64,000 bases of DNA, from the NCBI GenBank assembly GCA_040877625.1, contig JBBDNK010000024.1, positions 248,001 through 312,000 on the forward strand, written 5' to 3'. The notes beneath the pieces were generated by a model. That model was not told the DNA's origin. It searched no databases and saw only the letters and a program-made list of their open reading frames with translations. This DNA is from Methylonatrum sp040877625. Its GTDB lineage: Bacteria > Pseudomonadota > Gammaproteobacteria > Nitrococcales > Aquisalimonadaceae. Positions 16,494 to 25,282 of this stretch are shown in pieces. Numbering within the stretch: position 1 is the first letter of the stretch; each line of letters begins with the position of its first letter. Both the position numbers and the translations under genes were made by a program.

Positions 16494-17831
16494 ATGAACA
16501 GGTTGGTTGCAGTAGGGGCAGGTGTGGTGGTGGTGGCGGGCGCGGTGGTTGCCGGCTTGCCCCTGTATGCCGGTATGCAGGCGGAACGGGAATTGCGCGG
16601 CCTTGAAGAAATGCGTGCGGGCGAGTTCATCGTCCTTCACGAGATTACCGAGTATCGAAAAGGTTACAGAAAATCACTCGCCCGCGGCCATGGCGTTGTT
16701 CAGATCGGCCGGGAAAACATCCCGTTCGACATCGAGCACCATGTCCGCCACGGACTGACAGACATCCACGTGGATTCCGCGATCGTGCCGACCGGTGAGG
16801 CCGGCGAGCTTGTACGCCGCTTCCTGAAGGATGAAGCCGCCGTCTCGCTGACCACGACCGCGACGCCGACGGCAACGGTGATGAACATCTCGGTGCCCCG
16901 GGCCGAAGGCGCGGTCGACGCCGACGGCAATCTGATGCTGAATTTCGGCGGCATCAACGGCACCATTAACATGGATGACCGCCTGTCCACGGCAACGTTC
17001 AATGTTGCACCGCTGAGTCTGAGCGGCGTTCACGGCGGCCTGTCCGTGGGAGCGCAGAAATTGGTGCTCGAGAGTCCTGATCTGTCCGACTCATTTGCCC
17101 CGGCGGAGAGCGCCTACACCGCCGAGAGCGTTCTGTTCACATCCCTGAGCGGGAGCGGCCCCGGCGAAATCAAGCTCACCGACCTTTCGTCGATCGGTAA
17201 ACGGGGCATCAGGGACGGCATGGTTTGGATCGACATTGACGCCATCATCGCCAACCTGCAGGTGGACGACTATCAGGCCGATCGCCTGCGCATCGGTCTG
17301 AATGCGGACAATCTGGAACTCGAGCAAACCCGGGCACTTTCCGAGGCGATCAATGCCATACACGCGCAGGCTCTGGATGCGGAGGAGACGGAGAATGCCG
17401 TCGGCCACGCGTTTCTGAATGCGGTCCCGGGGCTGCTGGCACATTCGCCTTCACTGGGCATGCGGATTCATCTTGGCGCGGAAGGTGAGGAAACACTCTC
17501 GACGGTTATCCACTCCGGTTTTACCGGCAATAGCAGTGGTGAACCCGTGCCGTTGGGCATTCAGAACATCGCGCAGATCACGGTCGATCTCGACGTCATG
17601 TTGCAGGAGTCTCTGCTCATCGGACTTCAGCAGGCGCTCGGCGCCGACGCTGTCAACGCCGACGATGGTATCAGTGCGCTACTCGCGCTCGCCGAGCAGG
17701 GCCTGGCGACGCAGATTCCCGGCGGATTCAAAACCGAGATTCGCTTTGCCAACACCGAATTGCTGATAAACGGCGAGAATCGTTCCGACTTCCTTGCGAT
17801 GCTGCTGATGGGCGGCGGCGAGTTTTTCTAG
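16494..17831 (+). CDS. DUF945 (YdgA-like) family protein
   Basis: This 445-aa protein has one N-terminal membrane anchor (LVAVGAGVVVVAGAVVAGLPLYAGMQAERELRGL) and a long periplasmic region of beta-rich segments. YQAERELR-like sequence after the anchor, the GYRKSLARGHGVV region and a C-terminal IPGGFKTEIRFANTELLINGE match the DUF945/YdgA group, inner-membrane-anchored periplasmic proteins of unclear role (E. coli YdgA has been linked to motility). The ATG at 16494 places the anchor right at the N-terminus. Confidence 0.8.
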   Translation: MNRLVAVGAGVVVVAGAVVAGLPLYAGMQAERELRGLEEMRAGEFIVLHEITEYRKGYRKSLARGHGVVQIGRENIPFDIEHHVRHGLTDIHVDSAIVPTGEAGELVRRFLKDEAAVSLTTTATPTATVMNISVPRAEGAVDADGNLMLNFGGINGTINMDDRLSTATFNVAPLSLSGVHGGLSVGAQKLVLESPDLSDSFAPAESAYTAESVLFTSLSGSGPGEIKLTDLSSIGKRGIRDGMVWIDIDAIIANLQVDDYQADRLRIGLNADNLELEQTRALSEAINAIHAQALDAEETENAVGHAFLNAVPGLLAHSPSLGMRIHLGAEGEETLSTVIHSGFTGNSSGEPVPLGIQNIAQITVDLDVMLQESLLIGLQQALGADAVNADDGISALLALAEQGLATQIPGGFKTEIRFANTELLINGENRSDFLAMLLMGGGEFF

Positions 17832-17975
17832 GTCGACCTTACCGAATCCGCTGACGGCCTGGAAACAACTTCTGGCGGACGGACATGCGGCGTTAAACCC
17901 GCATGTCTGCCCTTGTCTCTCACGCAACCGGACCCAGATCTCAATGAGCGGTGCCTCCATGCAGGGAGATGTGTC

Positions 17976-18644
17976 ATGGCCGAAGAGGTTTTCATGGATC
18001 GCGTCGAAGCCGGCCGATTGCTCGGAGACAGACTTCGGCTGAAATACGGCAAGCTGAGCGACGCGCTGATACTTGCATTGCCGCGCGGCGGTGTTCCCGT
18101 TGCCTATGAGGTAGCCCGCAAACTTGAACTGCCGCTGGACCTTGTGCTCGTTCGAAAACTCGGGCTGCCCGGTCACGAGGAACTGGCGATGGGCGCCATC
18201 GCTTCCGGCGGCGCCATCGTTCTGAACACCGAGCTGTTGAGCCACCTGCCCGTCAGTGCGGCAACCATCGACCACGTTACCAGCCAGGAAAGACGTGAAC
18301 TCGCCCGCCGCGAGCGGGCATATCGAGGCGATCGACCGCAACCGCGGATTACGAACCGCACAGCCATCCTGGTGGACGACGGGCTTGCGACCGGCTCTAC
18401 CATGCGTGCCGCCATTGCCGCCGTCCGACAGGCCGATCCGGAGCAGGTGATCGTGGCAGTACCCGTTGCTCCGCCCGATACCGTCGACGCCCTTGCCAAT
18501 GAAGCCGACGACGTCATCGCACTTCGTACCCCGGCGTCTTTTCTCGGCGTCGGGCACTGGTACAGAGAATTCCCCCAGACAAGCGACGATGAAGTTCGCG
18601 GTCTGCTCGCGCGCGTCTGGAGCAAACAGCCCGAAGTCACCTGA
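17976..18644 (+). CDS. phosphoribosyltransferase family protein
   Basis: This 222-aa protein has the PRPP-binding loop AILVDDGLATGSTM and an N-terminal ALPRGGVPVAYEVARKLELPLDLVLVRKLGLPGHEELAMGAIA, the pattern of the large group of predicted phosphoribosyltransferases that often sit beside stress, dienelactone hydrolase or PHA genes. The real substrate is unknown. A GGGAG sequence precedes the ATG at 17976. It converges on the phasin at 18.7 kb across a shared terminator. Confidence 0.85.
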   Translation: MAEEVFMDRVEAGRLLGDRLRLKYGKLSDALILALPRGGVPVAYEVARKLELPLDLVLVRKLGLPGHEELAMGAIASGGAIVLNTELLSHLPVSAATIDHVTSQERRELARRERAYRGDRPQPRITNRTAILVDDGLATGSTMRAAIAAVRQADPEQVIVAVPVAPPDTVDALANEADDVIALRTPASFLGVGHWYREFPQTSDDEVRGLLARVWSKQPEVT

Positions 18645-18671
18645 TAGCCTTGGCAACGACGGCACAACAAA

Positions 18672-18705
18672 AAAAGCCCGCCGACGCGAGCGTCGGCGGG
18701 CTTTG
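18672..18705. terminator. bidirectional rho-independent terminator
   Basis: A perfect stem AAAGCCCGCCGACG / CGTCGGCGGGCTTT with a four-base loop, A-tract on the left and T-rich end on the right, lies between two convergent genes and can stop both transcripts. Confidence 0.9.
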
Positions 18706-18728
18706 GAACTTTCCGCGGCGCGGAACGA

Positions 18729-19094
18729 TTACTTGCCCTTGGCGACAACCTTGGACACGTTCTGCACACTGGCTTCGGTCAGCTTCTGCGTTTTCTGCGC
18801 GAAGTCCTGACTGATGGCGACAAACTTCTCGGCATCACCCTTGAGGCGCTCGCTCAGATCCTTGGCCAGCTTCTGCTGATTCTCCACATAGGCCTGAACA
18901 TCGGAGGCCTGACGAATATCCAGCACGGCACGGGCCTGCTTCAGACCGGCCTCGGCATAAGCCTGGGTCGCTTCATACTGCGCGTTGGCCAGCTGTTCAA
19001 AATGGTCCAGAGCCAGCCCGGCATAGCTGCGGGCAGGATCGACGAAAAGGGTTTCAACCTGCTTGTTGACCTGATTCAATGTCTCGTTAGCCAT
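18729..19094 (-). CDS. phasin family protein
   Basis: This 121-aa phasin (MANETLNQVNKQVETLFVDPARSYAGLALDHFEQLANAQYEATQAYAEAGLKQARAVLDI, then VENQQKLAKDLSERLKGDAEKFVAISQDF) has the all-helical amphipathic pattern of Phasin_2 proteins. It lacks the basic tail of the phasin at 13069. AAGGAGA precedes the ATG. The promoter region upstream shares a GTTGC/GCAAC operator with the 13069 gene, so both probably respond to PHA synthesis together. Single-gene unit ended by the terminator at 18672. Confidence 0.9.
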   Translation of the reverse strand: MANETLNQVNKQVETLFVDPARSYAGLALDHFEQLANAQYEATQAYAEAGLKQARAVLDIRQASDVQAYVENQQKLAKDLSERLKGDAEKFVAISQDFAQKTQKLTEASVQNVSKVVAKGK

Positions 19095-19149
19095 TGTCAC
19101 AATCTCCTTTAAGATTTGAGTCATCAAGGGCTGGTTAGGTACTCCACCC

Positions 19150-19192
19150 TTGTTGCATTGCACAATAGCAAACGATTTGTTGCGTTGCAACA
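19150..19192 (-). promoter_or_regulatory. phasin promoter with repeated operator half-sites
   Basis: On the minus strand TTGCAA (19185-19190) and TATTGT (19162-19167) are spaced 17 bases, a plausible -35/-10 pair. TGTTGCGTTGCAACA (19178-19192) is an inverted repeat overlapping the -35, and TTGTTGCATTGCACAA (19150-19165) overlaps the -10. Both resemble the palindrome upstream of the phasin at 13069. Confidence 0.5.
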
Positions 19193-19314
19193 TTTTATTG
19201 AATCTTATTTTGCCCACCACCATGGCGGTCATGCCGGACGCACATGGTCACAGCGTATTGGCAAACGGTTTGCGGGAATGGCGTTTCCCCCGCCCCATAC
19301 CAGGACCACCTCAC

Positions 19315-20007
19315 ATGAGCGGAGCCTGCCCCATCGACATGTCCTTCATCAAGGGTGTTGTCTTCGATCTTGACGGCACCCTGGTGGATTCCCGTCTCAA
19401 CTTCGATGCCATACGGCGGGAAATCGGGTTCCCTCGCGATCGCGGCCTGCTTGAGCATCTGACCACGCTGACAGATCCCAATCAGATCAGCATGGCCGAA
19501 ACAGCCATACACCGCCACGAAATGGCCGGCGCGGCCGCCGCGACCTGGATGCCCGGCGCGCAACGCCTGCTGACAGCCTTGCACGCCATGCGCATCCCGA
19601 CCGCGATCCTGACCCGTAATATGCGGGCCGCCGTCAGGCTGACCATCGATTCACTGGCGGTTCCAATCGACCTTGTCCTCACCCGGGAGGACTGCAAGCC
19701 CAAGCCCGACCCGGAAGGACTGCTGCACATTGCCAAAGCCTGGGGTTTGCACACGCGCTCAGTGGTGTATGTCGGCGACTTCATTTTCGACATACAGGCA
19801 GCGCGCAACGCCGGCATGGTGTCCTGCCTGTATGGAAATGGCACCAGCGGCAAGTACGCCAGGGAAGCGGACTGGGTAATCAATCATTTCGACGAATTGA
19901 CCATGGCACTCGGCGGTAACGACGACGCTGCGCGGCCGACCGCGGATACCCGACGCGCACCGGGGAACACCGGAGGCAAACCGCAGTCGAAACGCACGAC
20001 CCGTTAA
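19315..20007 (+). CDS. HAD family phosphatase (phosphoglycolate phosphatase-like)
   Basis: This 230-aa hydrolase has HAD motif I (FDLDGTLVDS, nucleophile Asp), motif II Thr (AILTRN), the Lys in DCKPKPDPEGLL and motif IV (VYVGDFIFDIQAARNAG). It belongs to the HAD-IA group near phosphoglycolate and pyrophosphate phosphatases; substrate unknown. Two starts are possible: ATG 19315 (chosen) or ATG 19339, which begins MSFIKGVVFDLDGT and also fits the family. The tail after 200 is low-complexity and basic. Confidence 0.85.
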   Translation: MSGACPIDMSFIKGVVFDLDGTLVDSRLNFDAIRREIGFPRDRGLLEHLTTLTDPNQISMAETAIHRHEMAGAAAATWMPGAQRLLTALHAMRIPTAILTRNMRAAVRLTIDSLAVPIDLVLTREDCKPKPDPEGLLHIAKAWGLHTRSVVYVGDFIFDIQAARNAGMVSCLYGNGTSGKYAREADWVINHFDELTMALGGNDDAARPTADTRRAPGNTGGKPQSKRTTR

Positions 20008-20096
20008 TCGGGACGGCCAATCGACCATCCCGCAAATTCACGACGCCGACGTGTTTTCGACATGTCCGTACATTACCGCTAAAAGGAGGAAGATCC

Positions 20097-20582
20097 ATGC
20101 ACAGGCTCATCCTCACCGCCGGCTGCACCGTTGCGCTGGTCCTGCCCGGAATGGCGATCGCTGAAGATCCGCACTCGGCCGGCACCCTCCCTGCCACCGG
20201 CCTGCTGGCCCAGACCGGCCCCCATCATCAGGATGGCACCCGCATGCAGCAACCTCAGCAGCAGCGAGCACCGGCCGCGCCGGACCGACAGCAGCAAGAG
20301 GAGATGCGGGAATTAAGGGAACGCCTGCAGTCGGATCGGCCACGGTCCGAGCAACAACTGCCCGGGCAACGCCAGCGGACGCCAGCGGAAACCCGGCCCG
20401 GCCACCGACCGGGGATGCAGGGTACCGAACCACCCCACTCTCCCAGGTCGGGCGAAGCGCCGGAGCGTAGAGGCTCCCCGCAACAGACGCCCCTGCAGGG
20501 CGATCCGCTGCAGGACCGGCGGAAACCACCAGCCGGACAATCGCCGAACAAACCGGACGACCCCCTGAACAGAGAAAACTGA
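20097..20582 (+). CDS. secreted Gln/Pro-rich disordered protein
   Basis: A 161-aa protein with a signal peptide (MHRLILTAGCTVALVLPGMAIA) followed by a Gln-, Pro- and Arg-rich low-complexity chain (MQQPQQQRAPAAPDRQQQEEMRELRERLQ). The AAAAGGAGGA ribosome binding site is very strong, which supports real translation. One short predicted helix (EEMRELRERLQSD) interrupts the disorder. Composition is the only clue to function. A GC-rich hairpin follows the stop codon. Confidence 0.65.
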   Translation: MHRLILTAGCTVALVLPGMAIAEDPHSAGTLPATGLLAQTGPHHQDGTRMQQPQQQRAPAAPDRQQQEEMRELRERLQSDRPRSEQQLPGQRQRTPAETRPGHRPGMQGTEPPHSPRSGEAPERRGSPQQTPLQGDPLQDRRKPPAGQSPNKPDDPLNREN

Positions 20583-20597
20583 CCGCCGGAAAGGCAA

Positions 20598-20637
20598 GGC
20601 CGGCCGGGACACCGCCATTCGCGCTACCCGGCCGGCC
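20598..20637. terminator. GC-rich hairpin between convergent genes
   Basis: GGCCGGCCGGG and CCCGGCCGGCC form a perfect 11-bp stem. There is no clear T-tract, but its place between two convergent stop codons suggests a bidirectional terminator. Confidence 0.6.
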
Positions 20638-20649
20638 ATCGGCTTCCCG

Positions 20650-22044
20650 CTATTCCAGCCGCAGGTGAAAGCTCTTCGGCCTTGTCAGGCACTCGTAACC
20701 CACCGGGGACAGCGTACAACCCCGCCCCGTGTGCTTCACGCCGGCCCAGGCAAGGGCCGGATCCAGGTAGTCGCAGCGGTTCATGAACACCGTGCCCGTG
20801 TCCACCTGGTCGCCAATACGCTCCGCCGCAGCCACGTCCCGGGTCCAGATCGATGCGGTCAGACCGAACTCGCTATCGTTCATCAGTGCAATAGCCTCCT
20901 CATCGGACGACACCCGCATCACACCGACCACCGGGCCGAAACTTTCCTCTCTCATCACGCGCATACGGTGATCTACGTTCACCAGCACTTGCGGAGCCAT
21001 GTACGGACCGTCGGGGGTATTGCCAGGGAATGTCGCAGGATCAATCAGCGCCTGGGCGCCGGCGGCGACGGCTTCGTCGATCTGGCCTCTGACAAACGCC
21101 GCGGCCCCCGTCTTCACCATGGGTCCGAGCGTCGTATTCGGGTCGAGAGGATGACCCAGCCTCAGCATCCGTGCCTCCGCCACCAGCGCTTCCACGAATA
21201 CGTCATGGATGGACGCATGCACATACACGCGCTCGACCGAGCAGCAGGACTGCCCGGCATTGAATAGCGCACCGTCGGCAATGCCCGCAGCCGCCTGCGC
21301 CACATCGGCATCGGACCGCACATACGCTGGATCCTTACCCCCCAGCTCCAGCCCCGTACCCGGAAAGCCCGGCCCTTCGGCAATCGCTCGCTGCACCGCG
21401 CGCCCGCCGGCTACCGACCCAGTGAAGCACACCAGCCGAACCGCCTCATGCCGCATCACCGCCGCCGCGCTGTCATGGTCCATGTGTACAGCCTGGAACA
21501 GGCCGTCCGGCAATCCCGCCTCAGCCAGCACCCGCGCCAGCCGTTCGCCACACAGCGCCGTCTGCCGAGCGTGTTTCAGCATCACCGCGTTACCCGCGGC
21601 CAGCGCCGGCCAGATGGAATTGACCGCCGTCATGTACGGGAAATTCCAGGGCGCCACGGTAAACACCACGCCCACCGGTTCACGGCGGATGTAACGGCGG
21701 AATCCCGGCTTCTCGCCCGGATCCAGCGGCGCCAGCGCCGTTGGCGCAATCTCGAGCATGTAGCGCGCCCGATCCGCGAATCCCGCCACCTCACCACCGC
21801 CCTGGCAGACCGGACGCCCCATCTGCCAGGCCAGTTCCTCCGCCACCGCATCGCGCTCGGTGACAAAGCGGTCCACCGCATCGGACAGGATCCGCAGCCG
21901 CTGCAGTAGCGGCACATGACGCCAGGCAGCCTGGGCGCTGGAAGCCCGATCGACCGCCGCCAGAGCCGCCTCCCGGGGGACAAACGGCCTCTGGGCATAA
22001 ATCGAGCCATCCACCGGGCTCACGATGCGTAACGTGTCGGCCAT
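20650..22044 (-). CDS. aldehyde dehydrogenase
   Basis: This 464-aa NAD(P)-dependent enzyme oxidises an aldehyde to a carboxylate. The cofactor region APWNFPYMTAVNSIWPALAAGNAV, catalytic Glu233 (GLELGGKDPAYV) and nucleophile Cys267 (FNAGQSCC) are all present. It is shorter than classical 480-500 aa ALDHs but complete. Its partners, a gamma-glutamyl ligase-like glutamine synthetase, an SDR, a glutamine amidotransferase and an RpiR regulator, suggest it oxidises gamma-glutamyl aminoaldehydes in polyamine or amine breakdown (inference by analogy with Puu). GGGAGG precedes the ATG. Confidence 0.9.
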   Translation of the reverse strand: MADTLRIVSPVDGSIYAQRPFVPREAALAAVDRASSAQAAWRHVPLLQRLRILSDAVDRFVTERDAVAEELAWQMGRPVCQGGGEVAGFADRARYMLEIAPTALAPLDPGEKPGFRRYIRREPVGVVFTVAPWNFPYMTAVNSIWPALAAGNAVMLKHARQTALCGERLARVLAEAGLPDGLFQAVHMDHDSAAAVMRHEAVRLVCFTGSVAGGRAVQRAIAEGPGFPGTGLELGGKDPAYVRSDADVAQAAAGIADGALFNAGQSCCSVERVYVHASIHDVFVEALVAEARMLRLGHPLDPNTTLGPMVKTGAAAFVRGQIDEAVAAGAQALIDPATFPGNTPDGPYMAPQVLVNVDHRMRVMREESFGPVVGVMRVSSDEEAIALMNDSEFGLTASIWTRDVAAAERIGDQVDTGTVFMNRCDYLDPALAWAGVKHTGRGCTLSPVGYECLTRPKSFHLRLE

Positions 22045-22056
22045 GTCGTCGCCTCC

Positions 22057-22824
22057 CTATTCCGGCGTCACATAGGCCTGAGAAAGACCGCCATCGACAA
22101 GGAACGGCATCGCCGTAATAAACGAGGAATCGTCGCTCGCCAGGAAGACGGCTGCAGCGGCAATTTCCTCTGGCTCGGCGAAGCGCCCGGGCGGCAGGTG
22201 CACCATGCGCCGAGCCGCCTTGGCAGGATCCTTGGCAAACAGCTCCTGCAGCAACGGCGTGTTCACCGGGCCGGGACACAGCGCATTGACGCGGATGTTA
22301 TCGCGGGCGAACTGTACGCCCAGCTCCCGACTCATCGCCAGCACCGCACCCTTGGAAGCCGTGTAGGCGATCTGGGATGTGGCCGCGCCCATGACCGCGA
22401 CGAAAGAAGCGGTATTGATTATGCTGCCGCCGCCGCGCTGCTGCAGATAGGGGATGCCGTATTTGCAGCAATGGAACACGGAGGTGAGATTGATGCGCAG
22501 TACGCGATCCCAGGCTTCAATCCCGGTATCGAGAATGGAGTTATCGTCCGACGGCGAGATGCCGGCATTGTTGAACAATATATCGATACCGCCGAAATGT
22601 TTGGCCGCGCTGGCGTACAGTTGTTCGACGTCGTCACTGTTACTGACGTCGGTCCGCACGAACAGCCCGCCCACTTCATCGGCGGCTGCCTGCCCTGCTT
22701 TCGCGTCCAGCTCCGCAACGCAGATGCCGGCGCCCTCGGCGGCGAACCGGCGTACGCTTGCCAGACCAATACCACTACCGCCACCGGTAATGACCGCGAT
22801 CCTGTTTTCGAGCCTTCCCTTCAT
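22057..22824 (-). CDS. SDR family oxidoreductase
   Basis: This 255-aa enzyme has the classical SDR marks: TGGGSGIGLAS cofactor loop, NNAGIS, the catalytic Tyr-Lys (AYTASKGA) and CPGPVNTPL. It probably oxidises an alcohol or reduces a ketone with NAD(P). It starts 51 bases downstream of the glutamine-synthetase-like gene and ends 12 bases before the aldehyde dehydrogenase, so the three genes form one operon. GGAGG precedes the ATG at 22824. The substrate is unknown. Confidence 0.9.
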   Translation of the reverse strand: MKGRLENRIAVITGGGSGIGLASVRRFAAEGAGICVAELDAKAGQAAADEVGGLFVRTDVSNSDDVEQLYASAAKHFGGIDILFNNAGISPSDDNSILDTGIEAWDRVLRINLTSVFHCCKYGIPYLQQRGGGSIINTASFVAVMGAATSQIAYTASKGAVLAMSRELGVQFARDNIRVNALCPGPVNTPLLQELFAKDPAKAARRMVHLPPGRFAEPEEIAAAAVFLASDDSSFITAMPFLVDGGLSQAYVTPE

Positions 22825-22874
22825 GTCCGCAAACCTCCGTTTAAGGAAACTGCCTTGCACGCCCGATGCGCGCC

Positions 22875-24236
22875 CTACATGCGTTCAAAACCGCGAAACC
22901 GCTCCCAGTCGGTGATCGCGGCATCGAAAGCCTCAATTTCCACCCGTGCCATGTTCAGGTAGTGCTCCACGACCTGGTCGCCGAAAGCACTGCGGGCGAT
23001 TCCACTCTCGCTGAACAGTACCCGCGCCTCCCGTAGCGTGCCCGGCACACGCGGCTTCCGAGATTCATAGGCATTGCCCGCGTAGGGCGCTTCCAGCGGC
23101 ATCTCGCTATCCATGCCATGGATACCGGCCGCAATCATCGCGGACAAGGCAAGATAGGGGTTCACGTCGCCGCCCGGCACACGGTTCTCGATACGCATTG
23201 ACGCACCGTGTCCCACCAGGCGGAGTGCGCAGGTTCGATTGTCCACGCCCCAGGCCAGGGCCGTCGGCGCGAAACTGCCCTTGACGTAGCGCTTGTAGGA
23301 ATTGATGTTGGGCGCGAGGAACAGAGTGAGCTCACGCATGCCGTGCAGCAGACCGGCGACGAAGTGCTGACCGAGCGCCGAGAGGCCCTGCTCACCGGCC
23401 ATGACCGGCGAGCCGTCCGGGGAACGCACGCTGAGGTGAATATGGCATGAATTGCCTTCCCGCTCGTCATACTTGGCCATGAATGTCAGGGCATACCCTT
23501 CCTGAGCCGCGATTTCCTTGGCACCGTTCTTGTACAGGGCGTGTTCGTCGGCGGTCCGCAGCACATGCTGATAGTTGAAGTTGATTTCGTGCTGGCCCAG
23601 ATTGCACTCGCCCTTGGAATCAAGAGTCTTCAGGCCCGCACTCTGCATTTCGTTGCGAATACGCGCCATCAACGGCTCCAGCCGCTGGGTGTCGAGCAAC
23701 GCGTAGTCGACATTGTACTGGGTCGCCGGCGTCAGACCTCGATAGGCCCGGTTCCAGGCGTCCTCATAGGTGTTGCGGAAGACAAGGAACTCCAGCTCGG
23801 TACCCGCGAAGGCAACCAGGTTGCGTTCCGCCAATCGTTCGATCTGGCGCCGCAGGATCTGACGAGGCGACACCATCACCGGGCTGCCGTCACCCCACTC
23901 CAGGTCGCACATCACCAGTGCCGTGCCGTCCTGCCAGGGTATTCGCCGCAACGTGGACAGATCCGGCGCGAATACAAAATCACCGTATCCGTCGGACCAG
24001 GACGCATGGGAATAGCCGTCCACGGTTTTCATGTCGATATCCACGGCGAGCTGATAATTGCAGCCCTCCGCCTTGTGCTGCAGTACCTCCCCGAGGAAGT
24101 GTCCGACTGTCAGCCGTTTGCCCTGAAGCCGACCTTGCATGTCCACCATGGCCAGGAGAACAGTGTGTATCTCTCCCGAATCTGCTGCACCGCGCAAGGC
24201 ATCGACCGTCATCTCGCCCTGTTCTTGTTCCTTCAT
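22875..24236 (-). CDS. glutamine synthetase family protein (gamma-glutamylamine ligase type)
   Basis: This 453-aa protein is of the PuuA/GlnA3-like branch of glutamine synthetases, ATP-dependent ligases that join glutamate to amines such as putrescine. Family marks: VDMQGRLQGKRL, the metal-binding segment FAGTELEFLVF, DSKGECNLGQHEINF, and NSCHIHLSVRS, followed by LFLAPNINSYKRYVKGSFAPTALAWGVDNRTCALRLVG and NRVPGGDVNPYLALSAM. It lacks the adenylylation-loop signature of true GlnA. First gene of the operon, transcribed away from the RpiR regulator. Confidence 0.85.
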   Translation of the reverse strand: MKEQEQGEMTVDALRGAADSGEIHTVLLAMVDMQGRLQGKRLTVGHFLGEVLQHKAEGCNYQLAVDIDMKTVDGYSHASWSDGYGDFVFAPDLSTLRRIPWQDGTALVMCDLEWGDGSPVMVSPRQILRRQIERLAERNLVAFAGTELEFLVFRNTYEDAWNRAYRGLTPATQYNVDYALLDTQRLEPLMARIRNEMQSAGLKTLDSKGECNLGQHEINFNYQHVLRTADEHALYKNGAKEIAAQEGYALTFMAKYDEREGNSCHIHLSVRSPDGSPVMAGEQGLSALGQHFVAGLLHGMRELTLFLAPNINSYKRYVKGSFAPTALAWGVDNRTCALRLVGHGASMRIENRVPGGDVNPYLALSAMIAAGIHGMDSEMPLEAPYAGNAYESRKPRVPGTLREARVLFSESGIARSAFGDQVVEHYLNMARVEIEAFDAAITDWERFRGFERM

Positions 24237-24274
24237 GATCTGCCCCCCCATGCGGGCTCCATCCACTGCGCTAC

Positions 24275-24330
24275 TGTACTTTTGCGTACACTTATTGCTA
24301 AATTATTCGCATTACGTACACTGTAGTACA
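24275..24330. promoter_or_regulatory. GTAC-repeat operator in divergent promoter region
   Basis: The 118-bp gap between the ligase and the RpiR regulator contains TGTAC at 24275, and GTACA at 24286, 24316 and 24326. The first two form an inverted pair TGTAC-N6-GTACA. The arrangement suggests binding of the adjacent RpiR regulator to control both directions. Confidence 0.45.
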
Positions 24331-24354
24331 TATTAAGCATACGATGGCAGAACC

Positions 24355-25278
24355 GTGAAAATTGTCAATTCTTCGATCACCGACGGCGAAGGCGCGACGG
24401 GCATGTCTGTCGCCGAGCTTGTTCATCGGCATCTGGAACGTTTGACTCCAGGCGAGCGCAAGATTGCGCGAACCCTGCTTTCACACTACCCGTTGGTTGG
24501 CCTGGAACCTTTGGCGGAGTTCGCCCGCCGCACCGGCGTCAGCCATCCGACCGTTCTGCGGTTTATCGCCAAGCTGGGCTTCTCCGGCTATGCGGACTTT
24601 CAGACAGCACTCCGGGTCGAACTGGGCGCCCGTTTGAAATCTCCGCTGACCAAACATCACGCGGACCAGCCTCGAACACAGCACGCCGATTCGGAGAAGG
24701 ACTTTCTGGACGAGTTCGCGGCGGCGGCCTGTGAAAACATTCGCATGTCACTGACAAGCATGCCGCGCGGCGAGGTGCAGGCGGTGACCGATCTCCTGGC
24801 CGATCAGTCAAACAGCGTTTATTTGCTGGGCGGGAGATTCACGGATGCCATGGCCCTGTATACCTACATGCATCTACGGGTTCTGCGCCCTCGCGTCCAT
24901 CACGTGTATGGCCCGCCGTTGTCCTGGTCCGAATACCTGCTGGATGTGAACAACAAATGCGTGGTGGTGGTTTTCGATATTCGACGCTATCAGGACGATG
25001 TGATCACCTTCGCGACACAGGCCGCGCGGCGCGGCGCGCACGTGGTACTGATCACGGACCAGTGGCTCTCCCCCATCTCCAGTGCCGCGGAGCATGTGCT
25101 GGCGGTGCGGATTGAGGTCCCGTCCCGCTGGGATTCATCAGCCGCCATTGTCACCTTGATGGAAAGCATCATTGCTGCCATCAACAATCGGACCTGGAAG
25201 CGTCTGGCGGATCGGATCGGCGATCTCGAACATCTGCGTACACACTTCGACAAACTTTCATGGACAGGTCAGGACTAA
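24355..25278 (+). CDS. RpiR/MurR family transcriptional regulator
   Basis: This 307-aa regulator has an N-terminal HTH_6 domain (LTPGERKIARTLLSHYP, then EFARRTGVSHPTVLRFIAKLGFSGYADFQTALR) and a C-terminal SIS domain (NSVYLLGGRFTDAMALYTYMHLRVL, then RRGAHVVLITDQWLSPISSAAEHVL) that usually binds phosphosugars or related ligands. It starts at GTG 24355; an ATG at 24403 is an alternative. It diverges from the amine-ligase operon and is four bases from the amidotransferase gene, so it likely controls this pathway. Confidence 0.88.
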   Translation: MKIVNSSITDGEGATGMSVAELVHRHLERLTPGERKIARTLLSHYPLVGLEPLAEFARRTGVSHPTVLRFIAKLGFSGYADFQTALRVELGARLKSPLTKHHADQPRTQHADSEKDFLDEFAAAACENIRMSLTSMPRGEVQAVTDLLADQSNSVYLLGGRFTDAMALYTYMHLRVLRPRVHHVYGPPLSWSEYLLDVNNKCVVVVFDIRRYQDDVITFATQAARRGAHVVLITDQWLSPISSAAEHVLAVRIEVPSRWDSSAAIVTLMESIIAAINNRTWKRLADRIGDLEHLRTHFDKLSWTGQD

Positions 25279-25282
25279 ACCG

